Counted from the first letter of the stretch, positions 29,833 through 42,850 are shown. The stretch is 64,000 bases of DNA from Amorphophallus konjac (GCA_022559845.1 CM040118.1:448878053-448942052); one strand, 5' to 3'. The notes: generated by a model from the sequence alone, not told the origin. Program-made: numbers and translations.

Positions 29833-32800
29833 CTAAGGAAAGAAACGCTTAAGATACAACCCATTCCAAGCGTGAGAGAGCTCCTCACCTTCTGCGTTCA
29901 CTAGGCGATAAGCATTCCCTGGATAAGTCTCTTTTACAACGAACGGCCCTTCCCAGTTAGGTTGCAATTTAGACTTAGGACCTACAGACCGAATGAATTT
30001 ACGTTTCAAAACCATATCACCTTTTTGAAATTTACGTTCAATCACCTTCTTTTGAAAATAACGTGAAACTCTCTTTTGGTAAACGGATACGTGATCGGCC
30101 GCGTTCATCCTCTTCTCATCCAAGAGTTCCAACTGGACGAGCAACGCCTCTCGACGTTCATCGAGATTAAGTTCCTTATCGAGCTGCACTCTAAGGGAAG
30201 GGATCAAGATCTCATATGGGAGCACCGCCTCCATCCCGTAGGTAAGAGCGTAGGGAGTCTGCCCCGTAGGAGTACGGACGGAGGTGCGGTAAGCCCACAG
30301 AGCTTCCACTAATCTTTCTGGCCAATCAGAAAACTTATGAGATTCGCATGTTTTCTTTATAATTTTAAGAAGGGTTTTGTTAGTGGCCTCGGCTTGACCA
30401 TTGCCTTGAGGATAATATGGGGATGAATGATGCAATGCAATATTGAACTTCTTACATAGGTCTTTAAGCTCTTGAGAGATGAACTGGGGTCCGTTGTCGG
30501 TGATGATGCTGCTTGGCACTCCGAACCGTGAGATGATATTCTTCATGATGAAGCGGCACACCGTTGAAGCTTTGATCTCTGCGTACGCCTCTGCTTCGGC
30601 CCATTTGGTGAAGTACTCAGTGGCGGTAAGGATAAAGGATTTCTGTTTGATCTGAGAATTAGGATCACCGAGCGAGCCGACAACATCGAAAGCCCACATA
30701 GAGAATGGCCAAGGAGCGGAAAGAGGATGGAGAGATGAAGCTGGAGCATGGATTTTATCAACATGGAGTTGGCATTTAAGACACCTCCGGACGTAGAGGG
30801 AGCAATCTTCCTCTAGAGTGGGCCAATAGTAGCCCTGCCTAAGGATCTTCTTCGCCAGAGCCTGGCCAATGACATGACCTCCACACTCGCTAGAATGGGC
30901 TACTTCAGCCACCTTCCAAGCCTCATCATCATCTAGGCATCTCATGAGCATTCCATTAGTAGCACGCCTGTATAGTTCTCATGCAACGATGGTATACCTT
31001 GAGGCGACTCTTCTTATTGACTTGGCTGCTCGGCATTTGCCCCTTCTGGGAACGATCCGTCTTTGCAAAACAACTCAATTTCATGATACCAAGGCAATTC
31101 TTCTTCCTCCAGGATCTCCTTTAGTTCCATCAAAGATACTTCCTTAAGGTCTTCCTTCTCAGCCCTTGCCTCTACAGCTTTCCTGAGGTTGATGTACCAA
31201 GGATCTTGGAGAGAGGGTGCGTCCATTCTCTGAACGATGATAGTCTCAGTACTCTGACTGAGAGGGAAAGATAGAGAGAAGGCAAGCGATGCTAAGGCAT
31301 CGGCTAGAATGTTCTGAGACCTAGGAGTATGAATATAGATCAGCTTACGGAATTTCCTAGCAAGGAGCATGACCAAATCTTGATATGGCTTAAGCTTGGG
31401 GTCACGAGTGCGGTAAGTGGACAGAACTTGCCACAAGACGAGCTGAGAGTCTCCTATGATATTCAAGTAACGCGCGCCCAGAAGGTAGGCATGCTTTAAT
31501 CTGGCTAGGAGAGCTTCATACTCGACGATGTTGTTGGTAGCAGGAAATCGAAGTTGATAAGCAAAGGGAATTGTCACTCCCTCTGGAGTGAGCAGAACAG
31601 CGCCGATCCCTTGGTCTTGAGAATTGAGTGCACCATCGAAGTGCAGAGACCAGAAGGGATGATGAGAGATAGCAGAGAGATGCTCATCAGGGAAATCGTT
31701 CTGAATAGAGTCGGTGTGAGGAATGGGGAGATGGGCAAGATGCTCAGTGATGGCGTACCCTTTGACCGCCTTCTGAACGACAAATGTGATATCGAATTGG
31801 GAGAGGAAGCTCTGCCAGCGAGCTAACCTACTAGAAAGAACAGGCTTTTCTAAGAGATAGCGGATCGGGTCCATTCTAGAGATCAACCTAACTGGGTGGG
31901 CAAGGAAGTAATGTTTAAGCTTCTGAGCTACCCACACTAAGGCGGCACAAGTCTTCTCCATAGCGGTGTATTTGGCCTCAGCCGGGTTAAATAACCGAGA
32001 GAGGTAATAAGCAGCCCGCTCTTTCCCTTCGTCATCTACTTGTGCTAAGACCGCCCCTAGGGAGTCCTCAATGACCGAGATGTATAGGATTAGGGGTTTC
32101 CCAGGGACAGGAGGTTGCAAAACCGGGGGATTGGATAGATATTCCTTTAGGTCCTCATAGGCCTTCTGACAGTCTTGATTCCATTCAAACTTAACCCCCG
32201 CCTTTAGCAATTCATAAAACGGGCGGCACCTTTGAGAATGTTGGGATATGAATCTTCTGATGAATTGCAATCTTCCAATCAGTCCTCGAAGTTCCGTAAT
32301 GTTCTTCGGCGGAGGCATGTCCATGACGGCCTGTGCTTTGTTAGGATCAATCTGGATCCCCCGTTTGCTCACTATAAAACCTAGCAGCTTCCCTGAAGAG
32401 ACTCCGAAAATACACTTCTTCGGATTCATTTTCAGCTTGTACTCCCTGGCTCTTTGCAATACCTTAGCCAGAATAGAGGGGTGTTCTTCTTTAGTCCTTG
32501 ACTTCACCAATATGTCATCCACATAGGCTTCCATATAGATATGCATCATGTCGTGGAAGATGGCCATCATCACCCTCTGATAGGTGGCACCTGCGTTCTT
32601 CAGACCGAACGGCATGACCACATAGCAGTATGTGCCCTAGGGCATGGTGAAGGAGGTTTTCTCTTGATCTTCAGGAGCGAGACGGATCTGATTATATCCT
32701 GAGTATCCATCCATGAATGACAAAGATTTGTACCCGGCGGCGCTATCGACCAGGACGTCTATGTGAGGCAGCGGGAAATCATCTTTAGGACATGCTTTGT

Positions 32801-35800
32801 TAAGATCCCTGAAATCGATGCAAATACGAACCTTTCCATCCTTCTTGATAACAGGGACTATGTTCGCCACCCACTGAGGATATAGAACCACTCTAATGAA
32901 TCTGGCCTTGTACAACTTGTCGACTTCTTCCTTAATCCTCAAGGCCATGTCGGGGTGAAATTTTCTCGACTGTTGTTTCACAGGTGTTGCCCCTGGTTTA
33001 AGCACGAGTCGGTGTTTCACTAAGGAGGGGTCAAGACCTGGCATGTCCTCATAAGACCAGGCGAAAGAATCGCTATACTCCCTCAGAACCTTAATCAAAT
33101 CTTCTTCTACTTGCGGAGGGAGATTAGCGGCAATCATGATGGGCCTTGGGTCTTCTTCAGTTCCCAAATTTATTTCCTTCGTAGGTTCATCCACTACCGA
33201 TGATGGCTCGTCGAATTTCTTTAATCCTCATGCATACAAATCGGCAGTGTCATCTACGTTGCTGTCTTCATCATCAATCAGGTCCTTTTCATCTAGGATT
33301 TCATAGACACCGAGTCCGTCATCGCTCCATACGCCCTCTATTTCCTCTTCATCTTCGATTATGATTGCGGTAGCAATGAATTCTGGGCACCTCAAAAGAG
33401 CATGACATCGCTGAGCTAGATCTTGCAGGAACCTATCGGGGACAGATTTTGGCAGGCGCGGCTCAGAGGAGGAAGGGTTGGACGAGCTAGAACAAGACCC
33501 TACTTCTCTAGACCTAACTGACTCTACTTCCCTAGACTCGACGGACCCTAATCCTAGCCTAAGGGAAAGAAAATCTAGTGGAAGGGAAGGAGCAGGGGAC
33601 TCGTGCCCCTGGGCGGAGGATGGAGACAGGGTAGCATAATCTTCCACTGAGATCTCCGTTTCAAATTTGACATTTTTTTTTTGGAGAAAAGTGGAGACCA
33701 CACAGCAGGATGGAGGAGGCGGGAGTTGCATGGGGAACAACTCGGGGAAGATGCAATCGAAGAATGGATCGGAGGACCGAAACCACATCTCATGGAGTGG
33801 AGTGGTGGAGGAAGGAGGAGTGAATAGATAGAACATATTGATGGGTGGGCAGCGCCCACATGCGCAGGGGACAAATAGGATTTCAGGTGGTCCGTCCGTA
33901 AAGTATGGATCGACCATCATAGGGGGAGAACGAGGAATGGGTTCCAATAGTTGGAAGAGAGATGTGAGACAGGAAGGAGACCAAGAAATGATAACGGGTG
34001 AGCTCCCCTCCTCCCGTGGATGCTGAACTGGCTGCTTCTTCGGCCTCCATTGGACGAGCCGAACCTCTTGATGCTTCTGTCGGCGGTCCTCTTCATGAAA
34101 TAATCTTTCAAAGGCCTGACTGTAGTCAATCATGTCATCAACTGGCCCTTTTGGTAGTAGAGGGGGACTAGCAACTGGATAAACTGAACATTTCCTTTCT
34201 GGCAGAACTGGCTGTGGGCTCAGTGTGCTTGGCTGAAGAGGCCCTCTGACAAAATGCTGACGGTAGTCCCAGGTGAGTGACCCAGAATCACCCATCATAG
34301 ATAATGCAGTCTCTCAGTAGTCGAGACCTCTCCTGTTCATTTTTCTTCCCTTGGGGATGAGCTTGGTCCTTCCCTGCAATTGAGCACCAAGGCCTCTCCC
34401 AGGTTGGTAGCCTAGTTTCAGTATAATGTCCCAGCCCTTGGAATCTCGGATCTGGGGCTTCATCTTAACATTGACGGGGGTAGAGATGGGCTTGCGGGGT
34501 GCATAAGCCCAGGGAAAGTCTAGATCTAGCACAGAGATAACTGGCCGGCTGCTTGGCCATAAGGTGGGAAGAACCTTTTCTGAAATAGCTTTAATAGATT
34601 GGACCGTGGATAAGCTCTTAACTTTGACGATCCTCCCTTGGAAAGGGAATTTAATGCATTGATGCGCAGTGGAGGGTATGGCGCTGAGAGTGTCAATCCA
34701 TGGGTGACCCAAGATAGCTTTGAACATAGGGTCAATGTCTAGCACATAGAACTCCACGGGCATAGTAAGAGGCCCAAGCTCTACTTGAATAGTGACCACC
34801 CCATGACACGCTCTCCTCGAGTTGTCATATGCAGCTATGGTAGTGGGGGTTGGCCGTAGCAATTCCTCTGAGATGTTGCAAGCTCGAAGGGTACTGAGCG
34901 GACATACATTAATAGATGCCCCTGTATCAACCAGTGTTGCGTCAATATTGACTTTATTCAGAGTGATTGAAATGCAGAGCGGCATTTGCCGAGCCTCTGG
35001 AGGAGCTAGCTCGGTTTCAGAAAATGTGATTGCCGGCCCTTTGGAAATTATTGCCAGTGCCATAGGTAGACTATCGACTGCCATATCTTCACTAACCATC
35101 ACCTTTTGTAGAAAGTTTCTGAGAGCATCCTGGTGAAGGGTAGATCTTTTAATGAGCTCCAGAACAGATATCTTGGCGGGCACCCTATCCAAATGATGTA
35201 GGAGGTCGTATTGGGTACCCGGCAGAGGTTCGGTTTCTTCCTGTTCGGCAGCCAGCTGGGAAGAATGGGGATTAGAAGTAGTGGGATAATTCCGATGGAA
35301 TAGCCGCCCGCTCCGTAGGGCGAGGTTTTGTGCCGGCACGGCATCAAGAGACGGTATAATTGGCCGGTGGCGTGGATGAGTGGACTAGGTGGTGTGGGAG
35401 AAAGGATTTGGTACGATGTGGTGTTGGTGGAGGTAATAAGTGGTGATGGGCGGATGATGGATGAGGGGTTAGTGGAAGGCGGGGTGGTGATGATGGGTGT
35501 TGGGACGGAGGGAGGACAGGCTAGTGGAGGTGTGGTGATGAGTGAAGGGTTGGGTGACGGTGTAATGATGGTGGCAAGGGTAATTGGTGGTGGGTGTGAT
35601 AGAATTGTGGGTGGTGGCGGAGTTACTGGAGCGGGTGTGAATGGGAGAACAAGTGGTAAAGGTGTCGGATGTGTAGGTAAAATGTTAGGGGAAGCAAGGG
35701 GATTGCGGTGATTATGGTGGAGGGCCATTATCTGCGGTGTGGTGCCGTCGTCATCAAAAGACCACCCGACGTTAGGAGCCGGGGGTTGGACAACATTGAC

Positions 35801-37831
35801 CTGAGCTGGTGCCGGCGGCTGAGGCTGCGGAGTGGGAGGGTGGTTCGACATCGGGTTCTGATGAATCCCCAAATCCTGAACCTGTTGCTGTTGCTGCTGT
35901 GGTGGTTGCTGATGCGGTTGCGGTGCCTGTTGCTGTTGCACTTGCTGCCTCGGCGGCTGCCTTCTCTTCTCTTTGATTTCGATAATGGCCTTGTGCATCT
36001 CGGCCCAATCAATTCTCTGTCCCTCATGGAGGTCATACACTAGGTCCCTGAACTGAAAACATCCATCGATTGTGTGCCCCGGCTGCCTGTGGAATATGCA
36101 ATACTTTGTTTGATCAACGGCTATGTTCCAAATGGGCCGTTCCTGAGGAAGTTGTATAGCATTTACTGACATGAGAGCCGAGAAGATATCTGTGAGGGTT
36201 TCTGGCAAGGGTGAGTATTGTGCTCTTTTAGGAGCCGGCCGCTTGCTGTTGTTGTTGTTATAGCCGTTGGGTGGAGGGACATTGTGATATTGCGGAGGTT
36301 GTGGTGCTTGCTGTGGTGCGGCAAAGGTATTTTGTGGAGTGGTGAAGGCAGGCGGAGGGTTTTGTGGAGTAACTTGGAAGCTTTGGGGAGCGGGGTTCTG
36401 TGGAGTGCGGGGATTTTGGGGGAAGCAGAAGGGTGCGGCTTGGAAGGGGAAAGTAACGGCTTGAACTTGCTCGTTCGTTTGGATCCCCTCGGTAACAGGC
36501 CCTTGAGGTTTCTTATGATACTTGGGCTTTTGATTTTCAAAGAGTGAGTGTATGGGGGAATCCTTGAACTGAGTTTGAATAAAGTGTGCTCGGCTGTAAA
36601 GTTGATGCATGTTGGCTATATCATTCATGGCTAGAATGTTGCGGAAGGTCGGAGTGGCATTTGAAATAAGCAATTTGACCTTCTCTTCCTCCGGAATGTG
36701 GCTGGGCACTCTAGCGGCCATCTGCCTCCATCGGTCTGCGTAGGTAGCAAATTCCTCATCAGGCTTCATCTTTTCGGCCACCAGATCTGTAAATTAATAT
36801 TCCGGGCCGACTCTATCTTGGAACCTCTGAATAAACTTATCTTTTACTGTCTTGAAACTCTCGGCATCTTCCAGTGGCAAAGAATAGAACCATTCCAGTG
36901 CAACACCATCCAGCGATCGGCGAAATAGATATGCCATGAGGTGATCATCGTGCTGAAATTGAGCCGACTCGTATAAGAAGTCTCTCACATGAACAAAAGG
37001 ATTGTTGTTCCCATCATACTTTCTATAGTTGGGGAGCTCAGACTGTGGAGGGAACCAGATGTTCTGAAAACTCGGGACTGGAACGTCTGCCAATGACTGA
37101 GGGCCAACCCGCTTCTGAAGGAAATCGAGTTATTGCTTCATGGCGGCCCATTTATCAAGCAACTCCTGCTCTCGGGAGGGAGCAGGGACAGAAAAGGATG
37201 AATTTTGAGGAACGGAAGGGTAAACAGATGGAGGAGACGGTCCATAAGAGGGATGGTGGATCGAAGGGTGACCCACATTAGACTGGACCTAGGCTGCCCC
37301 TTGCTGAGGGCACATAAAATCATTGGGACCAAGAAGAACTTGCGGCACAGCTAGGCCTGAGATGTGATGATCCAACGGGAAAGAAGGAGGCATAATTGGG
37401 TTGCCCTTATCGAGGGATAATTGGGTTGCGAACCAGAAGACTGGCCCATTTCAAGATTGGAGAAGCGAAAGGGTCCTAGGTTGGACCGGAGTGAGATCAA
37501 CGGGCTGCACAGTGGGTCCATCGGCTCTAGGTTGAGCGACGGACGGATTGGAATGACCAAAGACAATAGGAGAAGGCGGGGTGTTGGACCCCTGCATAAC
37601 CTGATAGACCGCCTGAAGCTGGGCCGGGTCTAATTGAGCCATCATCTGAAGGACAGAATTGGCGGAAGGAAGAGGAGGATTTTGAGTGGATGGAGCAATT
37701 TGCATATGGATGGAAGATGAGGGAGGAAGGGGTTCCTCCCTGGGCTGGAACGGGACAACCCTAGAGGGATCCTTTAGAAGCCCTTGAGGGAGAGACTCCT
37801 CTTGGGACCGAGGAAGATCAAAGGAAGCCAT
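29833..37831 (-). pseudogene. gag-pol: Gag-Pol of element 2, inactivated
   Basis: Same protein order as in element 1: Gag core (about 37050-36500), C-x2-H-x4-H zinc knuckle, protease with DTGAS, G-patch (about 34420-34340), reverse transcriptase with YVDD, two RNase H domains and integrase. The integrase part (30951-29833) is itself a clean frame with D-D-E residues present. Lesions seen: stops at 37130, 36794, 34314, 33228 and 32637; frame changes near 37,450-37,500, between 35,340 and 35,390, and near 31,014. The stop at 32637 is a Trp codon changed by G-to-A; that at 37130 is CAA to TAA; that at 36794 is a transversion. It therefore shows ordinary mixed decay, unlike element 3. It cannot make a full polyprotein. 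Confidence 0.92.
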
Positions 37832-38554
37832 GGTAGATTCGAAGAGTGGGTTGAAATAGGATGAGGAGAGGGACTCGCCCCCGGGTGATGACGCTTCTAA
37901 CGGATGGAGGTGACTCCACATGCAACGGACAACCTTAACAAGATGCAAACAACACACAACAATCACACAATAAGTGACCAAACTTAGACGACTTCTAGCG
38001 AAGATGTAAGTGAAAAAGAAATGAAGACACTCCAAGTCAACCAAGTTGCTTAAGATGATGCCACAAGATTTCTATGATTTCTCCTTTGGAACTTTAGTAG
38101 ATTGATTAAAAATGTGCTCTCGACAACGGGTTCCTAATAGAAGAGGGGTGTAAGGCTTGGTTTGACTTTAAATGTTAATCACTTTTTCACTTATGCAACC
38201 CTAGACATGGGGTGGAAAGGTACAACCGGCCCGGCGTCCGTGTGGGAATCCACGGCTCGCGGGGACTTATGGAGGTCCCTGGGGTGATTTCCTAGTCGGA
38301 CCCAAGGAATATGGAGACGAGAGGTCCGTACACCAAGGTAGGAAAATGCAATATAATGTATGAAAATATGAATGAACCTATGCGCACCGGAGTGCATGCA
38401 AATTCTAACCTATAATCTAGCAAACAAGTATGCACACAATGATGTAGATAAGTAGATCAACTAGGGAGGAGACCAGATAACACCCAAGCACAAAGATCAC
38501 GGTAGAAACTGCGGAAAGAAAATACACCTCGGGATGCGTACCTGTCTGGAGTAT

Positions 38555-38645
38555 GTAACGGTCTAGGGGACCTGCGTCAGAGGAAAGTGACGGTCGAAGG
38601 CCAGACCGTCAGAAGCAGTGTAACGCAGGAACTGGAGACCGTCAG
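38555..38645. repeat. Hairpin cluster in the 5' leader of element 2 (three units)
   Basis: Three units, equivalent to the first three of 13661-13880 in element 1. The leader (37832-38750) holds no gene that I can support. Confidence 0.72.
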
Positions 38646-38750
38646 AGGAGCCAGGGAACCAGAAACAACAGGAAATAAAAGGGAAATCCGGGGAAAACCA
38701 AGACAAGGAAATGATGGCAGGTTTAACAGAGATCAAAACACGATTGGCAC

Positions 38751-38773
38751 AAGTTGTCCCACCGTGATCGTCA
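38751..38773 (-). other. Primer binding site of element 2
   Basis: Reads TGACGATCACGGTGGGAC on the minus strand, the same as element 1 except that the leading TGGC has become TGAC, a G-to-A change in the bases that should pair with the tRNA CCA end. Confidence 0.65.
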
Positions 38774-39188
38774 AAAAATTGTTGATTTGTTTTCTTCCTT
38801 TTGTTTGTGATATGAAGAATGACAAATATAATGAACAAATAACAACGATCTCAATCAACCTATGAACATGTGAACCATGAACCTAGGCAATCAGAACAAG
38901 TTCTAGCATGGGCAATGCTATCTCAATCAAACTAAACTGAAGAGGGAAAGGAAAAACACACGCCGGGGCGTGGAGCAAAGAAATAAATGAAAACACACCG
39001 CGTGGGTGGAACAAGCAAAAGAAATAAGAGATATGAGAAAGAGAAAACCAATGCCCAGTACTAAGAAAGAACGTGATCACCACCAAGGTAAACACAAGCC
39101 AAAGACCTGAGAAATACCTTAGAATAGGAGGATGATGCACCCGCCCACGGGAGAGAGAAATCAATAGGAAACTGCAGCTCTGATGAAT

Positions 39189-39277
39189 GTAACGGCCCAG
39201 CACCTACGCGTCACAGGAGTGTGACGGTCACCGATGAACCTTTAGAGGAGCCTGACGCGCCTGATGAAGACCGTTAG
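39189..39277. repeat. Hairpin cluster, 5' LTR of element 2 (three units)
   Basis: Homologous to 18028-18117. Confidence 0.7.
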
Positions 39278-39999
39278 AGTGTCTGCAGAATAAGCTCGTG
39301 AATCCTTCAAACTCTAAACCTTCCAGCCGGCCAGAAAGCTTGGGCCTCGCCTTATGAACCCTGTAAACCTGCCAAAGAACGTAGAACACAAGAAAATAAT
39401 CCCAGATTAGCCTTTCACACAACGTAGCATCAATTCTCAAATGAACTTAATATCATTCAAAAAGAAAGGGGAATACCGGGGGAGTTTGGTTTTTTAACCC
39501 CTCTGGGCATTTTAAAAGATAGGAAGGATGTTTAGATGATTGAAACAAGTGGAGGAACGTGGAATAAGGAGTGGGACAATGCTATGATGCAAAGGAGAAG
39601 GGAAGAACACAAGTTTGCCAATGATTGACTTAAACACTTGAAATCAAAGTACTCCCTTGATTGAGATGCAGATGGACGCAGAAAATCAATTCTCCTTGGT
39701 TGAATGTGGCTCCAGAATGCGGCAACACTTCGACGTAAACTCCAGATTTCTCCTCTCTGGGCCATGAAGTTAAGGGTTCTATTTATAGGCCCTCAAACTC
39801 TCCGGTCGAGCAGAGTATAATCTAGCTAAAAAGGAGGATGATTCTTAGCAAACTCTTGAAGATAATACTCCCAAGAATCAATAGAAACAAACAGAAGGTC
39901 CTGAGGATCAGATTTGGAAGAGAAATCACAAGATCAAACTCTCAATTCGATCACGGAGTAGCAGGGAAAAGACCAGACTTGCCAGGACTTCTGTTGGAT

Positions 40000-40273
40000 G
40001 TAACGGCTGCACGACAGACCGTTACACTACCCTATCTCTTAAGAAGATAATATCAACGGGGAGAATTTGCAAACAGTTGGACTCTGAAGAATGTGACGGC
40101 CAAGAGTAGACGCGTTAGAGGAATATAACAGCCGCATGGTAGACCATTAGAATCAACGGATAGGCAAAAGGATAAGCATTGGCGACAGGCCTTAAGCTGT
40201 AGGACTCTTCAAGATGTAACGGCCCAGGGCCAATGCGTCAGAAAGACGTAACGCGCCTGTTATAGACCGTTAG
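40000..40273. repeat. Hairpin cluster, 5' LTR of element 2 (five units)
   Basis: Homologous to 18839-19144, with one unit deleted between GACCG direct repeats. Confidence 0.7.
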
Positions 40274-40479
40274 AGACAATAAGGATCCAAAAAGGAAAGC
40301 TTACTAAGCTTCATCGAATGCAAGAAATCAAGGAATCAGACCCAACCAAGGAATCAAGACCCATGAAATAAACCTCCAACTAATCAAGAAGGCTTAATGA
40401 AAGAGTGAACAACTCAGAGCATTATATAGAATGAACAAGGAGATGACCCGACTTATTGGTCACAAAATGGGTGTCAACA

Positions 40480-40783
40480 CTTGGACCTGTTGATGGAGGA
40501 AAGGGAGCGTGCTCGGGTCAGGTTGATTGCTTATCAATAGCGGCTGGCGCAGTACTACAACGCCCGGGTCATATAGCGCCATTTCCTCCCAGGTGACCTT
40601 GTATTGCATCGTGCCAGCATCGCCGACCCTAGAGCTACTGCGGGGAAGCTAGCCCCAAACTGGGAAGGCCTATACCAGGTGACGGAAGTGCTCAACAAAG
40701 GTGCATATAGGCTATCAACCTTGGATGGGAGAGAGGATCTACGACCCTGGAATTCTGTAAACTTTATAACGTTTTATCAATAA
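40480..40783 (+). pseudogene. Gypsy integrase remnant, C-terminal part (right half)
   Basis: Continues the frame interrupted at 17618. It shows the charged ERERARVRL helix, the LPGDLVLHRAS motif and KLAPNWEG, usual for the C-terminal domain of gypsy integrases, and ends at the stop 40781-40783. Two in-frame TAG codons occur near 40540 and 40573, each one transition from CAG or CGG/CAG-like codons, so the gene was probably dead before or soon after the insertion. The first five bases are the right target duplication of element 2. Confidence 0.87.
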
Positions 40784-40897
40784 ATGAACAAAGTTGCCAC
40801 TTCTCGCCTCCTCGACCCGTCTCCAGCACTGATGAGTCATGTTCTGGGATTAGCAATTGGTAACCGCTCGCAAGAGGTGAGTAATAATTCTCACCTT
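40784..40897. other. Spacer between integrase remnant and element 4
   Basis: Nothing recognisable; probably 3' untranslated sequence of the old gypsy element. The last five bases (ACCTT) would be the left target duplication of element 4. Confidence 0.45.
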
Positions 40898-41103
40898 TGT
40901 TGTGCCCCTGTGATTTTGATGATAGCAACACTATGAGTCAGCATTGCATATCATTACATATCATGAACATCTGTGTCTGAATGATAGTTCTACTTTGGGC
41001 ATATGAATGTGTTATCTTGCATTAGTGCAGACATACAATTCACTTGGTTGCTTTATGCTGTGTCGGTTGCTTTATGCTGTGCTTCACTGGTTCATCTTTG
41101 TTC

Positions 41104-42850
41104 AAAGTCTATACATCCATCTGTTGATAATTGAACAAGTCTGTACATCGCTACACGCATCGCTTAAAGTCTGTACAGTGTTCTACATAGTTTGCATCGG
41201 TGCATTCGTCATGTCGCTTACACGCCATAAAGTCTATACATTGCAGCATGTTCGTGTTCAAGCTTTCCAAGTCTATACAATGTCTGCACAGTCCATACAT
41301 ATATTAGCCATAGTCAATGCATTTGGGCATCGTTCATTACAGCAAGTCCGCACATTCCTTTTTACACAAAGTCTACACATTCCTTGTTGTTATGTCCATG
41401 CGTGTTTTAGCAAGTCTGCACATTGCTTGCATATTACACAAACGCTGCACATTCCTAGCTGTTAAGTCCATACACTCGTTGTTGGCAAGTCTATACATCG
41501 CATCGCATGCACGCGTTCAGAGTCTGTACATTGGATAAAGTCTGTACAGAGTTGACAGCATGCCTGAACCTTGTTAGATGAAGTCTACACACTCGCCATC
41601 ATGCTATACTGCTAAGTCTGAACATTGGCCAAGTCTGTACAGAGGCTTATTACATCGTTCATCAAGTCTATACATCATTATGGCTTGTGCATGCATCATC
41701 TATCAAGTCTATACATTGCATGCAGGCAAAGTCTATACATTAGCAAAGTCTGTACATCGTTGGCTTGTGTATGCATCATCTTTCAAAGTCTGTACATCGG
41801 GCAGTCTCACTCAGCGTCTCATGCTATCAAGTCTATACATCGCATGCATTACACACAGCAAGTCTGTACATCCACCGTCTCACTTAGCGTCTCTATGCAT
41901 ATTTGAGTCAAAGTCTGTACAGCCTGTGGTCGCAAGACCAAGTCTGTACATTGTTCTGTTTCAGGCACAAGTGAAGTCTGTACAGAGTTTGCTGTTTGCA
42001 CGTAGCTTGATGACTTAGCATGTCTATACACTCGTTATCGTGCATTCGATCTCTACACACTCTGCTGATATGTTTGTGCATCATGATAACAGTCTATACA
42101 CTGTCTTGTTGCGGGCATAAAAGGTCTGTACATCCCTTGACAGCATGCCTGAGCATTCATCCTGTACATACCTTGCATGCCTGATCATTTATGTTTGTCG
42201 TGCACACTTTACTATATGCAAATTGCATTAAACTATCTTGCATGCATAGTCTGCACACATGACACATAGCAAGTCTGCACATCACACACAAAGTCTATTT
42301 TGCACACAAACACTAAGTCTACACATTGTTGTATGCAGAGTCTGTACATTCATTTGGCATGCCAGTGAATCCATTTATAATGTATATACCTTGCTATCTG
42401 CATCTGTGCACTACTTCATTGTAAGTCTATACATTGCTTCATGCATTGCATGAAGTCTGCACATTGTGTGTTGCTGTGCTCATACATCATTTTAGTAAGT
42501 CTGCACAATGGTGCACGTTGAGTCTTCAATGGTGCACGTTGAGTCTGCACATTCATTTGGCATGTTAGTGCATCCAATTGTAATGTTCATACCTTGCTTA
42601 GATGCACTCTACACTACACACACTAAGTCCATACATCTATTGACGGCACGACTGTGCATCCACTTTCAATGTACAAACTTCACTGCACGCACACTGCATT
42701 ACACACGTTCAAAGTCTGTACATGCAATAGCCTTGCATACGTGAAGTCTGTACATGCTTTAGCTTTGCATTCACAAAGTCTGTACATGCCATAGTCTTGC
42801 ATGCATGAAGTCTGTACATGCTTCAGCGTTGCCTTCATAAAGTATGTACA
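41104..42850 (+). repeat. AAGTCTRTACAT motif array, about 44 copies
   Basis: A 12-nt motif with a palindromic TGTACA or near-palindromic core recurs about every 40 bp on one strand. The DNA between copies is largely unrelated (often GCATGC, CATTG or CATCG words), so it is not a simple tandem repeat. Copy variants are AAGTCTATACAT, AAGTCTGCACAT and AAGTCTACACAT. Confidence 0.9.

Larger units (their letters stand above)
17619..40479 (-). mobile_element. Element 2: complete 22.9-kb Tat-lineage Ty3/gypsy retrotransposon
   Basis: Both LTRs (17619-19350 and 38780-40479), the 5-bp duplication CTTGG, PBS next to the right LTR and a purine-rich tract next to the left LTR define a complete insertion on the minus strand. 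It interrupts the integrase of an older plus-strand gypsy element. Gag-pol carries several stops and frameshifts, antisense gene A has three stops, and antisense gene B is intact. A Copia solo LTR is inserted at 21074-23128; without it the element would be about 20.8 kb. The LTRs differ at roughly 2-3 % of positions in a partial by-eye comparison, mostly transitions, plus one 32-bp deletion. Confidence 0.95.
38780..40479 (-). repeat. 5' LTR of element 2
   Basis: 1700 bp, starting TGTTGACACCC on the minus strand at 40479. It is 32 bp shorter than the 3' LTR through loss of one hairpin unit near 40018. TATA-like box at 39788-39779. Hairpin clusters at 39189-39277 and 40000-40273. Confidence 0.93.

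Noticed and set aside
41104..42850. CRISPR-like or coding array; several plus-strand ORFs of 70-150 codons (41007-42018)
   Set aside because: The repeat is only 12 nt and sits in a Copia LTR. The ORFs are by-products of the array, full of Cys/Ser/His from the motif, with no domain.
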